Shown here in pieces: positions 1 to 5,757 of a DNA stretch of 5,886 nucleotides. Below the pieces are notes generated by a model. That model made no database searches and was not told where the DNA came from. It was given only the letters and a program-made list of their open reading frames with translations. The position numbers and the translations under genes are program-made. The DNA lies in NCBI GenBank assembly GCA_964579415.1, contig CAZOGW010000158.1:1-5886 (forward strand), in the 5' to 3' direction. Source of the stretch: CAZOGW01 sp964579415 (GTDB lineage: Bacteria; Actinomycetota; Acidimicrobiia; Spongiisociales; UBA5794). The stretch's first letter is position 1. Each line of letters begins with the position of its first letter.

Positions 1-1413
1 CCCGCGGCCCGCTTGCTGGTGGTGGGCCGTGAGGGCCACGCCAGCGCCGATCTGGTCCGGCGGGTAGCCCGGCTCGGTCTCGGCGGCGTGGTTGCGTTCC
101 TCGGGCACCGCACCGACGTCGGGGACCTGCTGGCGGCCGCCGACGTGTTCGCCTTCCCGTCGCTGTATGAAGGCCTAGGCGGCGCCCTCATCGAGGCGCT
201 GGCGCTGGGGCTCCCCGTCGTCGCCAGCGACCTGCCCGCCCTGCGCGAGGTGGTGGAACCGGGCGCCAATGCCGACCTGGTCCCTCCCGGCGACCCCACC
301 GCCCTGGCCGCTGCCCTCGTCGACCTGCTCGCCGACCCGGAGCGCCGTGCCCGCTACGGCGAGGCGAGCCGGCGCCGCTTCCACGACGAGTTCCGTGGCC
401 AGGCCGCCATCGATCGCACCTTGGAGCTTCTGGCCCGGATCGCTACCCGTCCCATCGGTCCCGACGACGTCACCGTGGCCAGGGTCATGGAGACGCTCCA
501 GGACAGGCGCGGCCCGCTCGCCGACCCCGACGTCCCGTACACGGTGGGGCGGCGGTGGCCCAGCTTCAAAGCCCGGTTCGCCTCGCTGGAACTGCCCGGC
601 GGCGCAACGGCCGCGGTCAAGGTCGCCGCCAACTGGACCGCGGCGGACGCCGAATTCGTCGCCGCCGAGAGCGCCCGGGTAGGTGACCTGCTCGCCGCGC
701 TCCCCGGCGGCCCGGTCCGCATGCCGCAGGTGCTGGGCTGGTGCGCCGACCCTCCGGCGGCCGTACTGGAGTGGATGGAGGCGACCGACCTACTCGACGT
801 CATCGGTGACCCTGCCCACCCGCTGTGGGAGGGAGACCGCCTCACCGCCATCGCGGGCCTGTGCGGGGAGGCGCTCGGGGCCTTCCACACCGCCCAACCG
901 GGCGCGATGGAGGCGGGGGCTCCGGCCCGGTCCGAGTTGCTGGCGGCCGCCCGCCGCGCCGGGGTCTCCCACGCCTCCGCCGAGAAAGTGTGGCCCCGGC
1001 TCCATCGCGCCCGCGGCTACCGGTACTCGCCGGGTGACTTCCTCGTCGACGGTGCCGGCGGCCTGGTCCTCCTTGACCCTCCCCACGTCCGCAAGTTCGA
1101 CCCGGTGCATCGCGACCTGAGCGCCTTCACCTTCGAGATGCACCGTGCCATGGTGGGGGACCGGCCGGCCGGCAGCGACCTCGCCTCTGCCCGTCTCGCC
1201 GGTCTGCGCGGCGCCTTCCTCGCCGGGTACGCCCGGACCGGCCCTGTCCCGCTCACCGACCCCCTCGACCAGTGGGCGGTCCGGCTCTACGAGCTGTCCC
1301 GCATCACCGGACGTGCCTACGGCAACGTGCGCCGCCGCCGGGCCGGTCCGCTGCCCGGGCTGGCCCGCTGGGCGGCTCAGGCGCGCCGCGCCCTGGGTCC
1401 ACCGCCGCGCTGA
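1..1413 (+). CDS. GT4-type glycosyltransferase C-terminal domain fused to kinase-fold domain (5'-truncated)
   Basis: The reading frame is open from base 1, so the N-terminal acceptor-binding half of the glycosyltransferase lies off the window. Bases 1 to about 450 encode the nucleotide-sugar-binding half of a GT-B fold: LLVVGREG, then FPSLYEG with the retaining GT4 E-x7-E motif (Glu codons 169-171 and 193-195), then GLPVVASDLPALREVV. From about 480 the protein continues into a second domain resembling aminoglycoside-phosphotransferase/lipopolysaccharide-kinase folds: AAVKV with a candidate N-lobe lysine at 619-621, a hinge-like AVLEWMEATDL, an LGAFHTAQ helix, a loop SPGDFLVDGAGGLVLLDPP, and HRDLSAFTFEMHRA. 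The usual HGD of the catalytic loop is not visible (GYRYSPGDFLV instead), while the metal-binding-type Asp of LLDPP (1075-1077) is present. The likely role is transfer of a sugar, and perhaps a phosphate, in cell-surface glycan assembly; donor and acceptor are unknown. The GT4 assignment is firm. The kinase-fold assignment is by motif resemblance. The 3' end overlaps the convergent gene by 37 bp. Confidence 0.88.
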   Translation, partial: PAARLLVVGREGHASADLVRRVARLGLGGVVAFLGHRTDVGDLLAAADVFAFPSLYEGLGGALIEALALGLPVVASDLPALREVVEPGANADLVPPGDPTALAAALVDLLADPERRARYGEASRRRFHDEFRGQAAIDRTLELLARIATRPIGPDDVTVARVMETLQDRRGPLADPDVPYTVGRRWPSFKARFASLELPGGATAAVKVAANWTAADAEFVAAESARVGDLLAALPGGPVRMPQVLGWCADPPAAVLEWMEATDLLDVIGDPAHPLWEGDRLTAIAGLCGEALGAFHTAQPGAMEAGAPARSELLAAARRAGVSHASAEKVWPRLHRARGYRYSPGDFLVDGAGGLVLLDPPHVRKFDPVHRDLSAFTFEMHRAMVGDRPAGSDLASARLAGLRGAFLAGYARTGPVPLTDPLDQWAVRLYELSRITGRAYGNVRRRRAGPLPGLARWAAQARRALGPPPR

Positions 1414-1805
1414 CACCGGCGGCGGCGGTAGCTCCGCGCCGATAGCAGCGCCGCCACCGGCACCGCCCACGCCCACACCAGATCGGGCACCACCGGCAGG
1501 GGAGCCGGCCTGCCGGTGGGGGCCATCTCGACCACGCCACCGACCCGCGTGGCGACGACAGCCAGCGGTCCCGGTGCCGCCTGCGCCATCGCCACCGGCC
1601 GGCGGTCCAGCTCGGCCAGCCACGCCGCCCCCTCCTCGGCGTTGACGGTGAGCACGCCCCGCTCCCACCGGTAGCCGAGCACCGCCCGCGGCCCTTCGGT
1701 GGTTCCCGGCGCTCCCGTCGTCAGCACCAGCCACCGGCGTCCCACCAGCCAACTCAACCCGATCCGGAAGGCGAACACGACGGCGTGGTCTCGAAGCCTG
1801 GCCAT
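1377..1805 (-). CDS. Small protein resembling deazaflavin (F420)-dependent nitroreductase family, with hydrophobic C-terminal tail
   Basis: This is a 142-residue reading frame with strong G/C preference at third codon positions. Residues about 13-60 (FRIGLSWLVGRRWLVLTTG, then GPRAVLGYRWERGVLTVNA) follow the pattern of Ddn/F420H(2)-dependent split-barrel proteins, in which LLLTTTGRKSG is followed by R..PLGYV..GD.L.V. The lysine-containing KSG/KTG segment that normally helps hold the F420 phosphate is replaced here by APGTTEG, so cofactor binding is doubtful. Residues about 104-122 (VVPDLVWAWAVPVAALL) form a hydrophobic stretch followed by SARSYRRRR, suggesting a membrane anchor with its C-terminus inside. 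The frame is open upstream to 2012, but that extension runs through hairpin repeats. ATG at 1803-1805 is chosen because similarity begins there and a TAGGCT box lies 7 nt upstream, as in leaderless genes. It converges on and overlaps the glycosyltransferase gene. The family call is tentative; that the frame is coding is more secure. Confidence 0.62.
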   Translation of the reverse strand: MARLRDHAVVFAFRIGLSWLVGRRWLVLTTGAPGTTEGPRAVLGYRWERGVLTVNAEEGAAWLAELDRRPVAMAQAAPGPLAVVATRVGGVVEMAPTGRPAPLPVVPDLVWAWAVPVAALLSARSYRRRRCQRGGGPRARRA

Positions 1806-1812
1806 GCGGCCG

Positions 1813-1818
1813 AGCCTA
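1813..1818 (-). promoter_or_regulatory. Candidate -10 box for a leaderless transcript of the nitroreductase-like gene
   Basis: On the minus strand the hexamer TAGGCT (TAnnnT pattern) ends 7 nt before the A of the ATG at 1805. That is the spacing expected if transcription starts at the start codon itself, a common arrangement in Actinomycetota. No well-spaced Shine-Dalgarno is present: the nearest purine-rich run (AAGGAGAGAGGA) lies about 13-24 nt upstream. No convincing -35 box is visible. Confidence 0.4.
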
Positions 1819-1820
1819 TC

Positions 1821-1865
1821 CTCTCTCCTTGGGGGAGGTGGCAGCCGGCAGCTTTGGGCCGGCTG
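1821..1865. repeat. Short hairpin plus 8-bp inverted repeat in the divergent intergenic region
   Basis: Two adjacent dyads are present. CTCTCC (1823-1828) can pair with GGGGAG (1832-1837), giving a small stem of the same C-rich/G-rich type as the repeats at 1963-1980 and 5519-5886. The string TGGGGGAGGTGG (1830-1841) recurs exactly at 5537-5548. Immediately downstream CAGCCGGC (1842-1849) and GCCGGCTG (1858-1865) are perfect inverted repeats around an 8-nt loop. Their function is unknown. They lie between the start of the minus-strand gene and polX, so they would be in the 5' region of a polX transcript if it begins upstream. Confidence 0.55.
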
Positions 1866-1920
1866 ACGGAAGGGGGGAGCGGTGGTTCGCAGTCTTTGCC
1901 GACAGCCTTCGCACCAGTGA

Positions 1921-1986
1921 TCCCCCCTCCCCCCTGCCTCCGCAGAGCCTCCGGCAGGCGTACTCCCCCCAAAGGGGGAGATGATG
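1921..1986 (+). repeat. Dispersed double-hairpin repeat, copy 1, abutting the polX start
   Basis: This is the first copy of a repeat also found at 5683-5757 and 5758-5827. Hairpin one pairs CCTGCC (1933-1938) with GGCAGG (1953-1958) around a loop close to TCCGCAAAGCCTCC (here TCCGCAGAGCCTCC). Hairpin two pairs CTCCCCC (1963-1969) with GGGGGAG (1974-1980) around CAAA. Like the other copies it ends GGGGGAGATGA, so the repeat itself carries a Shine-Dalgarno-like run followed directly by ATG (1981). No open frame that looks like a gene exists in 1806-1980. Confidence 0.75.
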
Positions 1987-1993
1987 GAAAGGA
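1986..1993 (+). promoter_or_regulatory. Ribosome binding site deciding the polX start (GTG 1999)
   Basis: GGAAAGGA ends 5 nt before the GTG at 1999-2001, a normal spacing. Two earlier in-frame ATGs at 1981 and 1984 have only the GGGGGAG run, which touches the first (0 nt) and is 3 nt from the second, and which is also the 3' arm of a 7-bp hairpin. The GTG is therefore preferred. The residues between ATG 1981 and GTG 1999 (MMERNR) show no similarity to PolX N-termini that I recognise. Confidence 0.55.
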
Positions 1994-1998
1994 ACCGA

Positions 1999-3735
1999 GT
2001 GGCTACAGGCAATCTCGACGTGGCCCGGGTGCTGCAGGAGATGGCGGACCTGCTGGAACTGGAGGAGGGGAGCCCGCAGGCGTTCCGGGTACGTGCCTAC
2101 GAGAAGGCGGCGACGGCGGTGCGGGACTGCCCCGACCCGGTCGCCGACCTTACCGTGGCCGAACTGCAGAAACTCGAGGGGGTGGGCAGGAGCACCGCCG
2201 AGAAGATCCGCCTCATCGTCGACACCGGCACCCTCGACCAGTTGGAGGTTCTGCGCCGCAAGTACCCGCCGGCGTTCATGGAACTGACACGCATCCCCGG
2301 GCTCGGGCCCAAGTCGGTCCTGCTGCTGCGGGACCGCCTCGGAGTTGAGGACGTCGAGGGCCTGCGCCGGGCCATCGCCGACGAGCAGGTGCGCACCCTC
2401 CCCGGAATGGGCGCCAAGTCGGAGGAGAAGCTGGCCAGGTCGCTGCAGCGACTCGGCACCCACGGCAAGGACCGCCGCACCCCAATCATCCAGGTGCTGC
2501 CCGGCGCCCTCGACCTCGTCTCCCGAATCCGTGGCCTGCCCGGCGTGGAGGCGGCCGACTACTGCGGGTCACTGCGCCGCTTCAGCGACACCATCGGTGA
2601 CGTCGACATCGTGGTGGCCTCCACCGACTCGGGACCGATCATGGATGCCTTCGTCGGCTTGCCTTTCGTCGCCGAGGTCATCGGCCGTGGCGACACCAAG
2701 TCTTCGATCCTCACCAGCTCCGGCCTCCAGGTGGACCTGCGGGTAGTGGCGCCCGGGCAGTACGGCGCCGCCCTGCTCTACTTCACCGGCTCCAAGAAAC
2801 ACAACATCGACCTGCGCCAGCGCGCCCTGGGGCGGGGCTTGACCCTCAACGAGTACGCCCTGTCCGAGGTGGAGACGGAGGCGGTGGTCGCTGCAGCCAC
2901 CGAGGCGGACATCTACCGGGCCCTGGATCTCGATCTCGTGCCTCCGGAGATGCGGGAGGGAATCGGCGAGATCGCCCTGGCGGCGGAGGGGAACCTGCCC
3001 CGGCTGGTCGAGGTGGGCGACATCCGGGGGGATCTCCACGTTCACTCCACATGGTCCGGTGACGGCCGCAGCTCTCTCGACGAGATGATCGCGGCCGCGG
3101 CTGCCCGCTACCAGTACGTGGCGATGACCGAGCACGCCGAAGACCTCGCCATCAACGGGCTCTCCCGCGACCAGGTGGGCGAGGAGCGGGTCGAGTTGGA
3201 CCGGCTCCGGGCGCAGTACCCCGAGCTCTCCATCCTGCAGGGCTCCGAGCTCAACATCGGCCCCGACGGCGGCCTCGACTACGACCCCGACTTCCTCCTC
3301 GGGTTCGACTGGTGCGTCGCCAGCGTCCACTCCCACTTCGACCTGCCCCGGGACCGGCAGACCGCCCGGGTCATCCGGGCCATGGAGAGCCCCGCCGTCA
3401 ACGTCATCGGCCACCTCACCGGACGGCGCATCGGGAAGCGTCCCGGTATCGAGATCGACCTTCCCGCCGTGCTGGAGGCGGCGGCCGCCACCGGCACCGC
3501 ACTGGAGATCAACTCGCATCTCGACCGCCTCGACGTGCCAGCCGACATGCTGCGCACCGCGGTGAGGACCGAGGGCGTGCTGTTCACCATCTCCACCGAC
3601 AGCCACCACTTCGGGGAGTACGACAACATCCGTTGGGGTGTGGCCAACTCACGCCGGGGCTGGGTGGAGGCTCACCGTGTGGTCAACACCTGGCCCCGTG
3701 ACCGTTTCCTGGAGTGGGCCCGCAGCAAGCGGTAG
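1999..3735 (+). CDS. polX: DNA polymerase/3'-5' exonuclease PolX (family X polymerase with PHP domain)
   Basis: The 578-residue protein matches the usual length (about 570-580) of bacterial PolX, a gap-filling base-excision-repair polymerase with a C-terminal metal-dependent PHP nuclease. Residues counted from GTG 1999: NLDVARVLQEMADLLELEEG and FRVRAYEKAA form the N-terminal lyase-like region. Helix-hairpin-helix motifs follow at about 59-70 (LEGVGRSTAEKI), 99-107 (IPGLGPKSV) and 134-142 (LPGMGAKSE). The nucleotidyltransferase signature GSLRRFSDTIGDVDI supplies Asp201 and Asp203, with the third Asp246 in VDLRVV; LYFTGSKKHN and LNEYAL are family hallmarks. The PHP domain starts near 345 and keeps likely metal ligands: His347 and His349 (HVH), Asp355, His379 (TEH), Glu417 (GSELN), His444 (SVHS), His472 (GHLTG), Asp534 and His536 (TDSH). 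Oddities are SGDG where SDG is usual, and TEH for TDH. The protein is cytoplasmic. It appears monocistronic, preceded by a repeat-rich leader. Alternative starts are ATG 1981 or 1984. Confidence 0.96.
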   Translation: MATGNLDVARVLQEMADLLELEEGSPQAFRVRAYEKAATAVRDCPDPVADLTVAELQKLEGVGRSTAEKIRLIVDTGTLDQLEVLRRKYPPAFMELTRIPGLGPKSVLLLRDRLGVEDVEGLRRAIADEQVRTLPGMGAKSEEKLARSLQRLGTHGKDRRTPIIQVLPGALDLVSRIRGLPGVEAADYCGSLRRFSDTIGDVDIVVASTDSGPIMDAFVGLPFVAEVIGRGDTKSSILTSSGLQVDLRVVAPGQYGAALLYFTGSKKHNIDLRQRALGRGLTLNEYALSEVETEAVVAAATEADIYRALDLDLVPPEMREGIGEIALAAEGNLPRLVEVGDIRGDLHVHSTWSGDGRSSLDEMIAAAAARYQYVAMTEHAEDLAINGLSRDQVGEERVELDRLRAQYPELSILQGSELNIGPDGGLDYDPDFLLGFDWCVASVHSHFDLPRDRQTARVIRAMESPAVNVIGHLTGRRIGKRPGIEIDLPAVLEAAAATGTALEINSHLDRLDVPADMLRTAVRTEGVLFTISTDSHHFGEYDNIRWGVANSRRGWVEAHRVVNTWPRDRFLEWARSKR

Positions 3736-3756
3736 TTGTCAACATCTCCGAAAGCG

Positions 3757-3782
3757 GGAACCTCGGGTGGATCGGAGGGGTT
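3757..3782 (+). promoter_or_regulatory. Candidate ECF-sigma (SigR/SigH/SigE-like) promoter for the molybdoenzyme gene
   Basis: GGGAAC (core GGAAC, 3757-3761) is followed after exactly 18 nt by GTT (3780-3782). This fits the known GGAAY-N18/19-GTT consensus of the SigR/SigH group and is close to the SigE-type GGGAAC...GTT pattern of Actinomycetota. It is the only such match I found in this 102-bp gap. Transcription would start around 3788-3792, leaving a leader of roughly 50 nt. If real, the downstream exported redox enzyme would be induced by thiol-oxidative or envelope stress. A match of 8 specified bases can occur by chance in GC-rich DNA, so this remains a candidate. Confidence 0.45.
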
Positions 3783-3837
3783 GTGCGGTAGTGCGCCCGT
3801 GTGACGGGCCGGCAGGCGACGAGCAGGCGAGGTTGGC

Positions 3838-5451
3838 ATGGAGACCATCGGCAGCGCCATCGATCCACCCGGCAGTGCCCCCGTTCCGCTGCGGCCTGTT
3901 GACGGGCGGTCGGCGGGCTGGGCTGGAGCGGTCTCGGCCGGGCTGTCCCTGGGCCTCACCGAACTGGCGGCGGGGATCTTCGACGGGGTGCCCTCGGCGG
4001 TCTCGGCGGTGGGGAGCCTCATCGTCGACAACAGCCCGGGATGGCTCAGCCACCTGGCGATCAGGCTCTTCGGCACCGCCGACAAGGCGGTACTCGCCAT
4101 CGGCACCGTGCTGGTGTGCCTGGGCGCCGGCGCCATGATCGGCCGCGCCGCCCGTAGACGCCCGGTGGTGATCGCCGCCGGCTTCGGCGGCTTCGCCGTC
4201 GTCGGCATCGCCGCCGCCCTCACCCGACCCGACGCGTCTCCGGCGGCGACCGTGCTGGTGATCGCCGGGGCCGCCTTCGCCGGAGTCCGGGCGTTGCGCT
4301 GGCTTCTCGGGCTGCTCTCATCCGGAGCCGCCGTCACCTCTCCCGGCGAGGTCACCGTCCCCGACGCCTCACGGCGCCGTTTCGTCACCCGCACCGCCGG
4401 GCTGGGGGTGGTGGCAGTCTCCGCCGCCGCCCTCGGTCGCGGGCTCACCATCCGGCACTCCGAGGCGGAGATCGCCGTCGCCCTCCCGCTGCCCAGCACC
4501 ACCGTGCCCGCCCCCGGCCCGGGCACATCTTTCGCGGTGCAGGATCTCTCGCCGCTGGTGACCCCCAACGAAGAGTTCTACCGCATCGACACCGCACTGG
4601 TCGTGCCACGTCCCGACGCGGCGACATGGACGGTGGGCGTCACCGGGATGGTGGACCGGCCCTTCGAGCTCTCGCTCGACGACCTGCTGGCGATGCCGCT
4701 CCACGAGCGCTACGCCACCATCGCGTGCGTGTCCAACGAGGTGGGTGGCGACCTCGTCGGCAACGCCAAGTGGACCGGTGTCCGGCTGGTGGAAGTCCTT
4801 GATCGGGCCGGGGTGGCGCCCGAGGCGACCCAGCTGGTGGGGCGCTCCGTCGACGGGTGGACCGCCGGGTTCCCCACTGCCGCCGCCTACGACGGGCGAG
4901 ACCCGCTGATCGCCGTCGGCATGAACGGCGAGCCGCTGCCGCGCCGCCACGGCTTCCCGGCGCGGCTCATCGTCCCCGGGCTCTACGGATACGTATCGGC
5001 CACCAAGTGGCTGTCCGAGATCGAGTTGACCACCTGGGAGGCCTATGACGCCTACTGGGTGCCGCTGGGATGGTCCAAGGAGGGCCCCATCAAGACCCAG
5101 TCCCGCATCGACACTCCCGGTTCGGGGCAGGTGGTGAACGGGGGAGCGCCGGTCACCTTCGCCGGGGTCGCCTGGGCGCCCACCCGCGGCATCGCCCGGG
5201 TCGAGGTGCGCACCGCCGTCAGGGGCGACTCGCTGGACGAGGCGGCGTGGGAGGACGCAGAGGTGTCGGTGCCGCTGGCCGACACCACCTGGGTGCAGTG
5301 GCGACTGGAGAAGGCCCTCGAGCCGGGCACCCGGTTCGACGTCCAGGTACGCGCCACCGACGGCGACGGCGAGACCCAGACCGCGGCGCTGGCGCCCCCC
5401 GCCCCCGACGGCGCCACCGGCTACCACACCGTCGACTTCTCCACGAGCTGA
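3838..5451 (+). CDS. Membrane-anchored molybdopterin-dependent oxidoreductase, sulfite oxidase family, with internal Tat motif
   Basis: This 537-residue protein has an in-frame stop at 3802-3804, so ATG 3838 (SD GCGAGG, 5 nt spacing) is the first good start. Residues about 28-160 contain four membrane segments (near 28-46, 84-103, 109-128 and 136-158), with RAARRR at 103-108 as a cytoplasmic loop. Residues 178-183 are SRRRFV, a twin-arginine motif, followed by a hydrophobic h-region (about 186-200). The sulfite-oxidase-type Moco domain runs from about 235 to 405; Cys297 in IACVSNEVGGDL is the expected molybdenum-ligating cysteine and the only Cys outside the membrane part. HGFPARLIVPGLYGYVSATKW and PIKTQSRIDTP are family hallmarks, and an Ig-like dimerisation domain follows (about 416-537). 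The enzyme should act on the outer face of the membrane. Its substrate and electron acceptor are unknown. There is no heme or cytochrome domain, and histidines suitable as heme ligands are absent from the helices. It appears monocistronic, since repeats follow. Confidence 0.93.
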   Translation: METIGSAIDPPGSAPVPLRPVDGRSAGWAGAVSAGLSLGLTELAAGIFDGVPSAVSAVGSLIVDNSPGWLSHLAIRLFGTADKAVLAIGTVLVCLGAGAMIGRAARRRPVVIAAGFGGFAVVGIAAALTRPDASPAATVLVIAGAAFAGVRALRWLLGLLSSGAAVTSPGEVTVPDASRRRFVTRTAGLGVVAVSAAALGRGLTIRHSEAEIAVALPLPSTTVPAPGPGTSFAVQDLSPLVTPNEEFYRIDTALVVPRPDAATWTVGVTGMVDRPFELSLDDLLAMPLHERYATIACVSNEVGGDLVGNAKWTGVRLVEVLDRAGVAPEATQLVGRSVDGWTAGFPTAAAYDGRDPLIAVGMNGEPLPRRHGFPARLIVPGLYGYVSATKWLSEIELTTWEAYDAYWVPLGWSKEGPIKTQSRIDTPGSGQVVNGGAPVTFAGVAWAPTRGIARVEVRTAVRGDSLDEAAWEDAEVSVPLADTTWVQWRLEKALEPGTRFDVQVRATDGDGETQTAALAPPAPDGATGYHTVDFSTS

Positions 5452-5464
5452 GATCGGGTCACGC

Positions 5465-5518
5465 CCTCCCCCGCCGCTCGCCGGTTCTTGTCCTCCCCCG
5501 CCGCTCGCCGGTTTTCGT
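5465..5518. repeat. Two tandem copies of a 27-bp C-rich unit
   Basis: Units at 5465-5491 and 5492-5518 share CCTCCCCCGCCGCTCGCCGG and then differ at two positions in the 7-nt tail (TTCTTGT versus TTTTCGT). A third partial unit (CCTCCCCCGCCGCT, 5519-5532) leads directly into the hairpin at 5519-5545. The array starts 13 nt after the molybdoenzyme stop codon. No coding potential is apparent. Confidence 0.8.
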
Positions 5519-5564
5519 CCTCCCCCGCCGCTTCGGTGGGGGAGGTGGTCGATCGGCTCGCCTG
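5513..5564. repeat. 52-bp direct repeat, copy 1 (with hairpin)
   Basis: Positions 5513-5564 are repeated at 5835-5886 with one difference (T5549 versus G5871), a spacing of 322 bp. The copy contains the hairpin 5519-5545 and then CGATCGGCTCGCCTG. Its hairpin core CCCCCGCCGCTTCGG is the reverse complement of the second hairpin of the repeat at 5724-5750 except for the outermost arm bases, so the two repeat types belong to one family in opposite orientations. Confidence 0.85.
5519..5545 (+). terminator. Strong GC hairpin downstream of the molybdoenzyme gene, possible terminator
   Basis: CCTCCCCC (5519-5526) pairs with GGGGGAGG (5538-5545). One G-T pair and a further CCG/CGG pairing leave a 3-nt loop, giving 12 continuous pairs. 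It lies 68 nt after the stop codon of the preceding gene. No T-run follows, so it is not a canonical intrinsic terminator; U-tract-less hairpins have been proposed as terminators in GC-rich actinobacteria. It could equally be only part of the repeat family. Confidence 0.35.
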
Positions 5565-5682
5565 GCGGCACAAGACCTGATCGCGTGCACAGGCTCGTTG
5601 TGGGCCGATCGATCGGAGGGGGTCTTCCTCTCAGATCCCCGTTGAGCTTGCCGCGAAGGCTGTGCAGGGTGTGTGACGAAGA
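5565..5682. other. Non-coding spacer between repeats with several dyads
   Basis: No gene is supported here. Visible symmetry elements are a perfect 12-bp palindrome CCGATCGATCGG (5605-5616), a 7-bp pair TGCACAG/CTGTGCA (5586-5592 and 5660-5666), and a 10-bp pair GGGGGTCTTC/GAAGACCCCC (5618-5627 and 5678-5687) around a 50-nt loop. The last two cannot form together without a pseudoknot. The base composition is less extreme than in the flanking repeats. Confidence 0.5.
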
Positions 5683-5757
5683 CCCCCCTCGACCCGCCCT
5701 CCGCAAAGCCTCCGGGCGGGCCACTCCCCCCACCGAAGCGGCGGGGGGAGATGAAGA
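5683..5757 (+). repeat. Dispersed double-hairpin repeat, copy 2
   Basis: Hairpin one pairs CCCGCCC (5693-5699) with GGGCGGG (5714-5720) around TCCGCAAAGCCTCC. Hairpin two pairs CTCCCCCC (5724-5731) with GGGGGGAG (5743-5750) around ACCGAAGCGGC. A 34-nt stretch (5698-5731) is identical to 5771-5804 in copy 3 except at one base. It ends GGGGGGAGATGAAGA, as in copy 3. Confidence 0.85.

Noticed and set aside
790..1752. A 320-codon minus-strand open frame spanning the end of the glycosyltransferase gene and the nitroreductase-like gene
   Set aside because: It is out of frame with both supported genes, and its translation is glycine/alanine-rich without recognisable motifs.
1806..2012. N-terminal extension of the minus-strand nitroreductase-like gene up to 2012
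   Set aside because: The extension translates hairpin repeats into low-complexity sequence and would overlap the start of polX; the ATG at 1805 has a fitting leaderless promoter.
2569..3609. A 346-codon minus-strand open frame opposite polX
   Set aside because: It lies entirely within polX, has a Gly/Val/Asp/His-rich composition typical of antisense frames, and shows no family motif.
5465..5545. Possible CRISPR-like array from the 27-bp tandem units
   Set aside because: The units are contiguous without unique spacers, only two full copies exist, and no cas gene is present.
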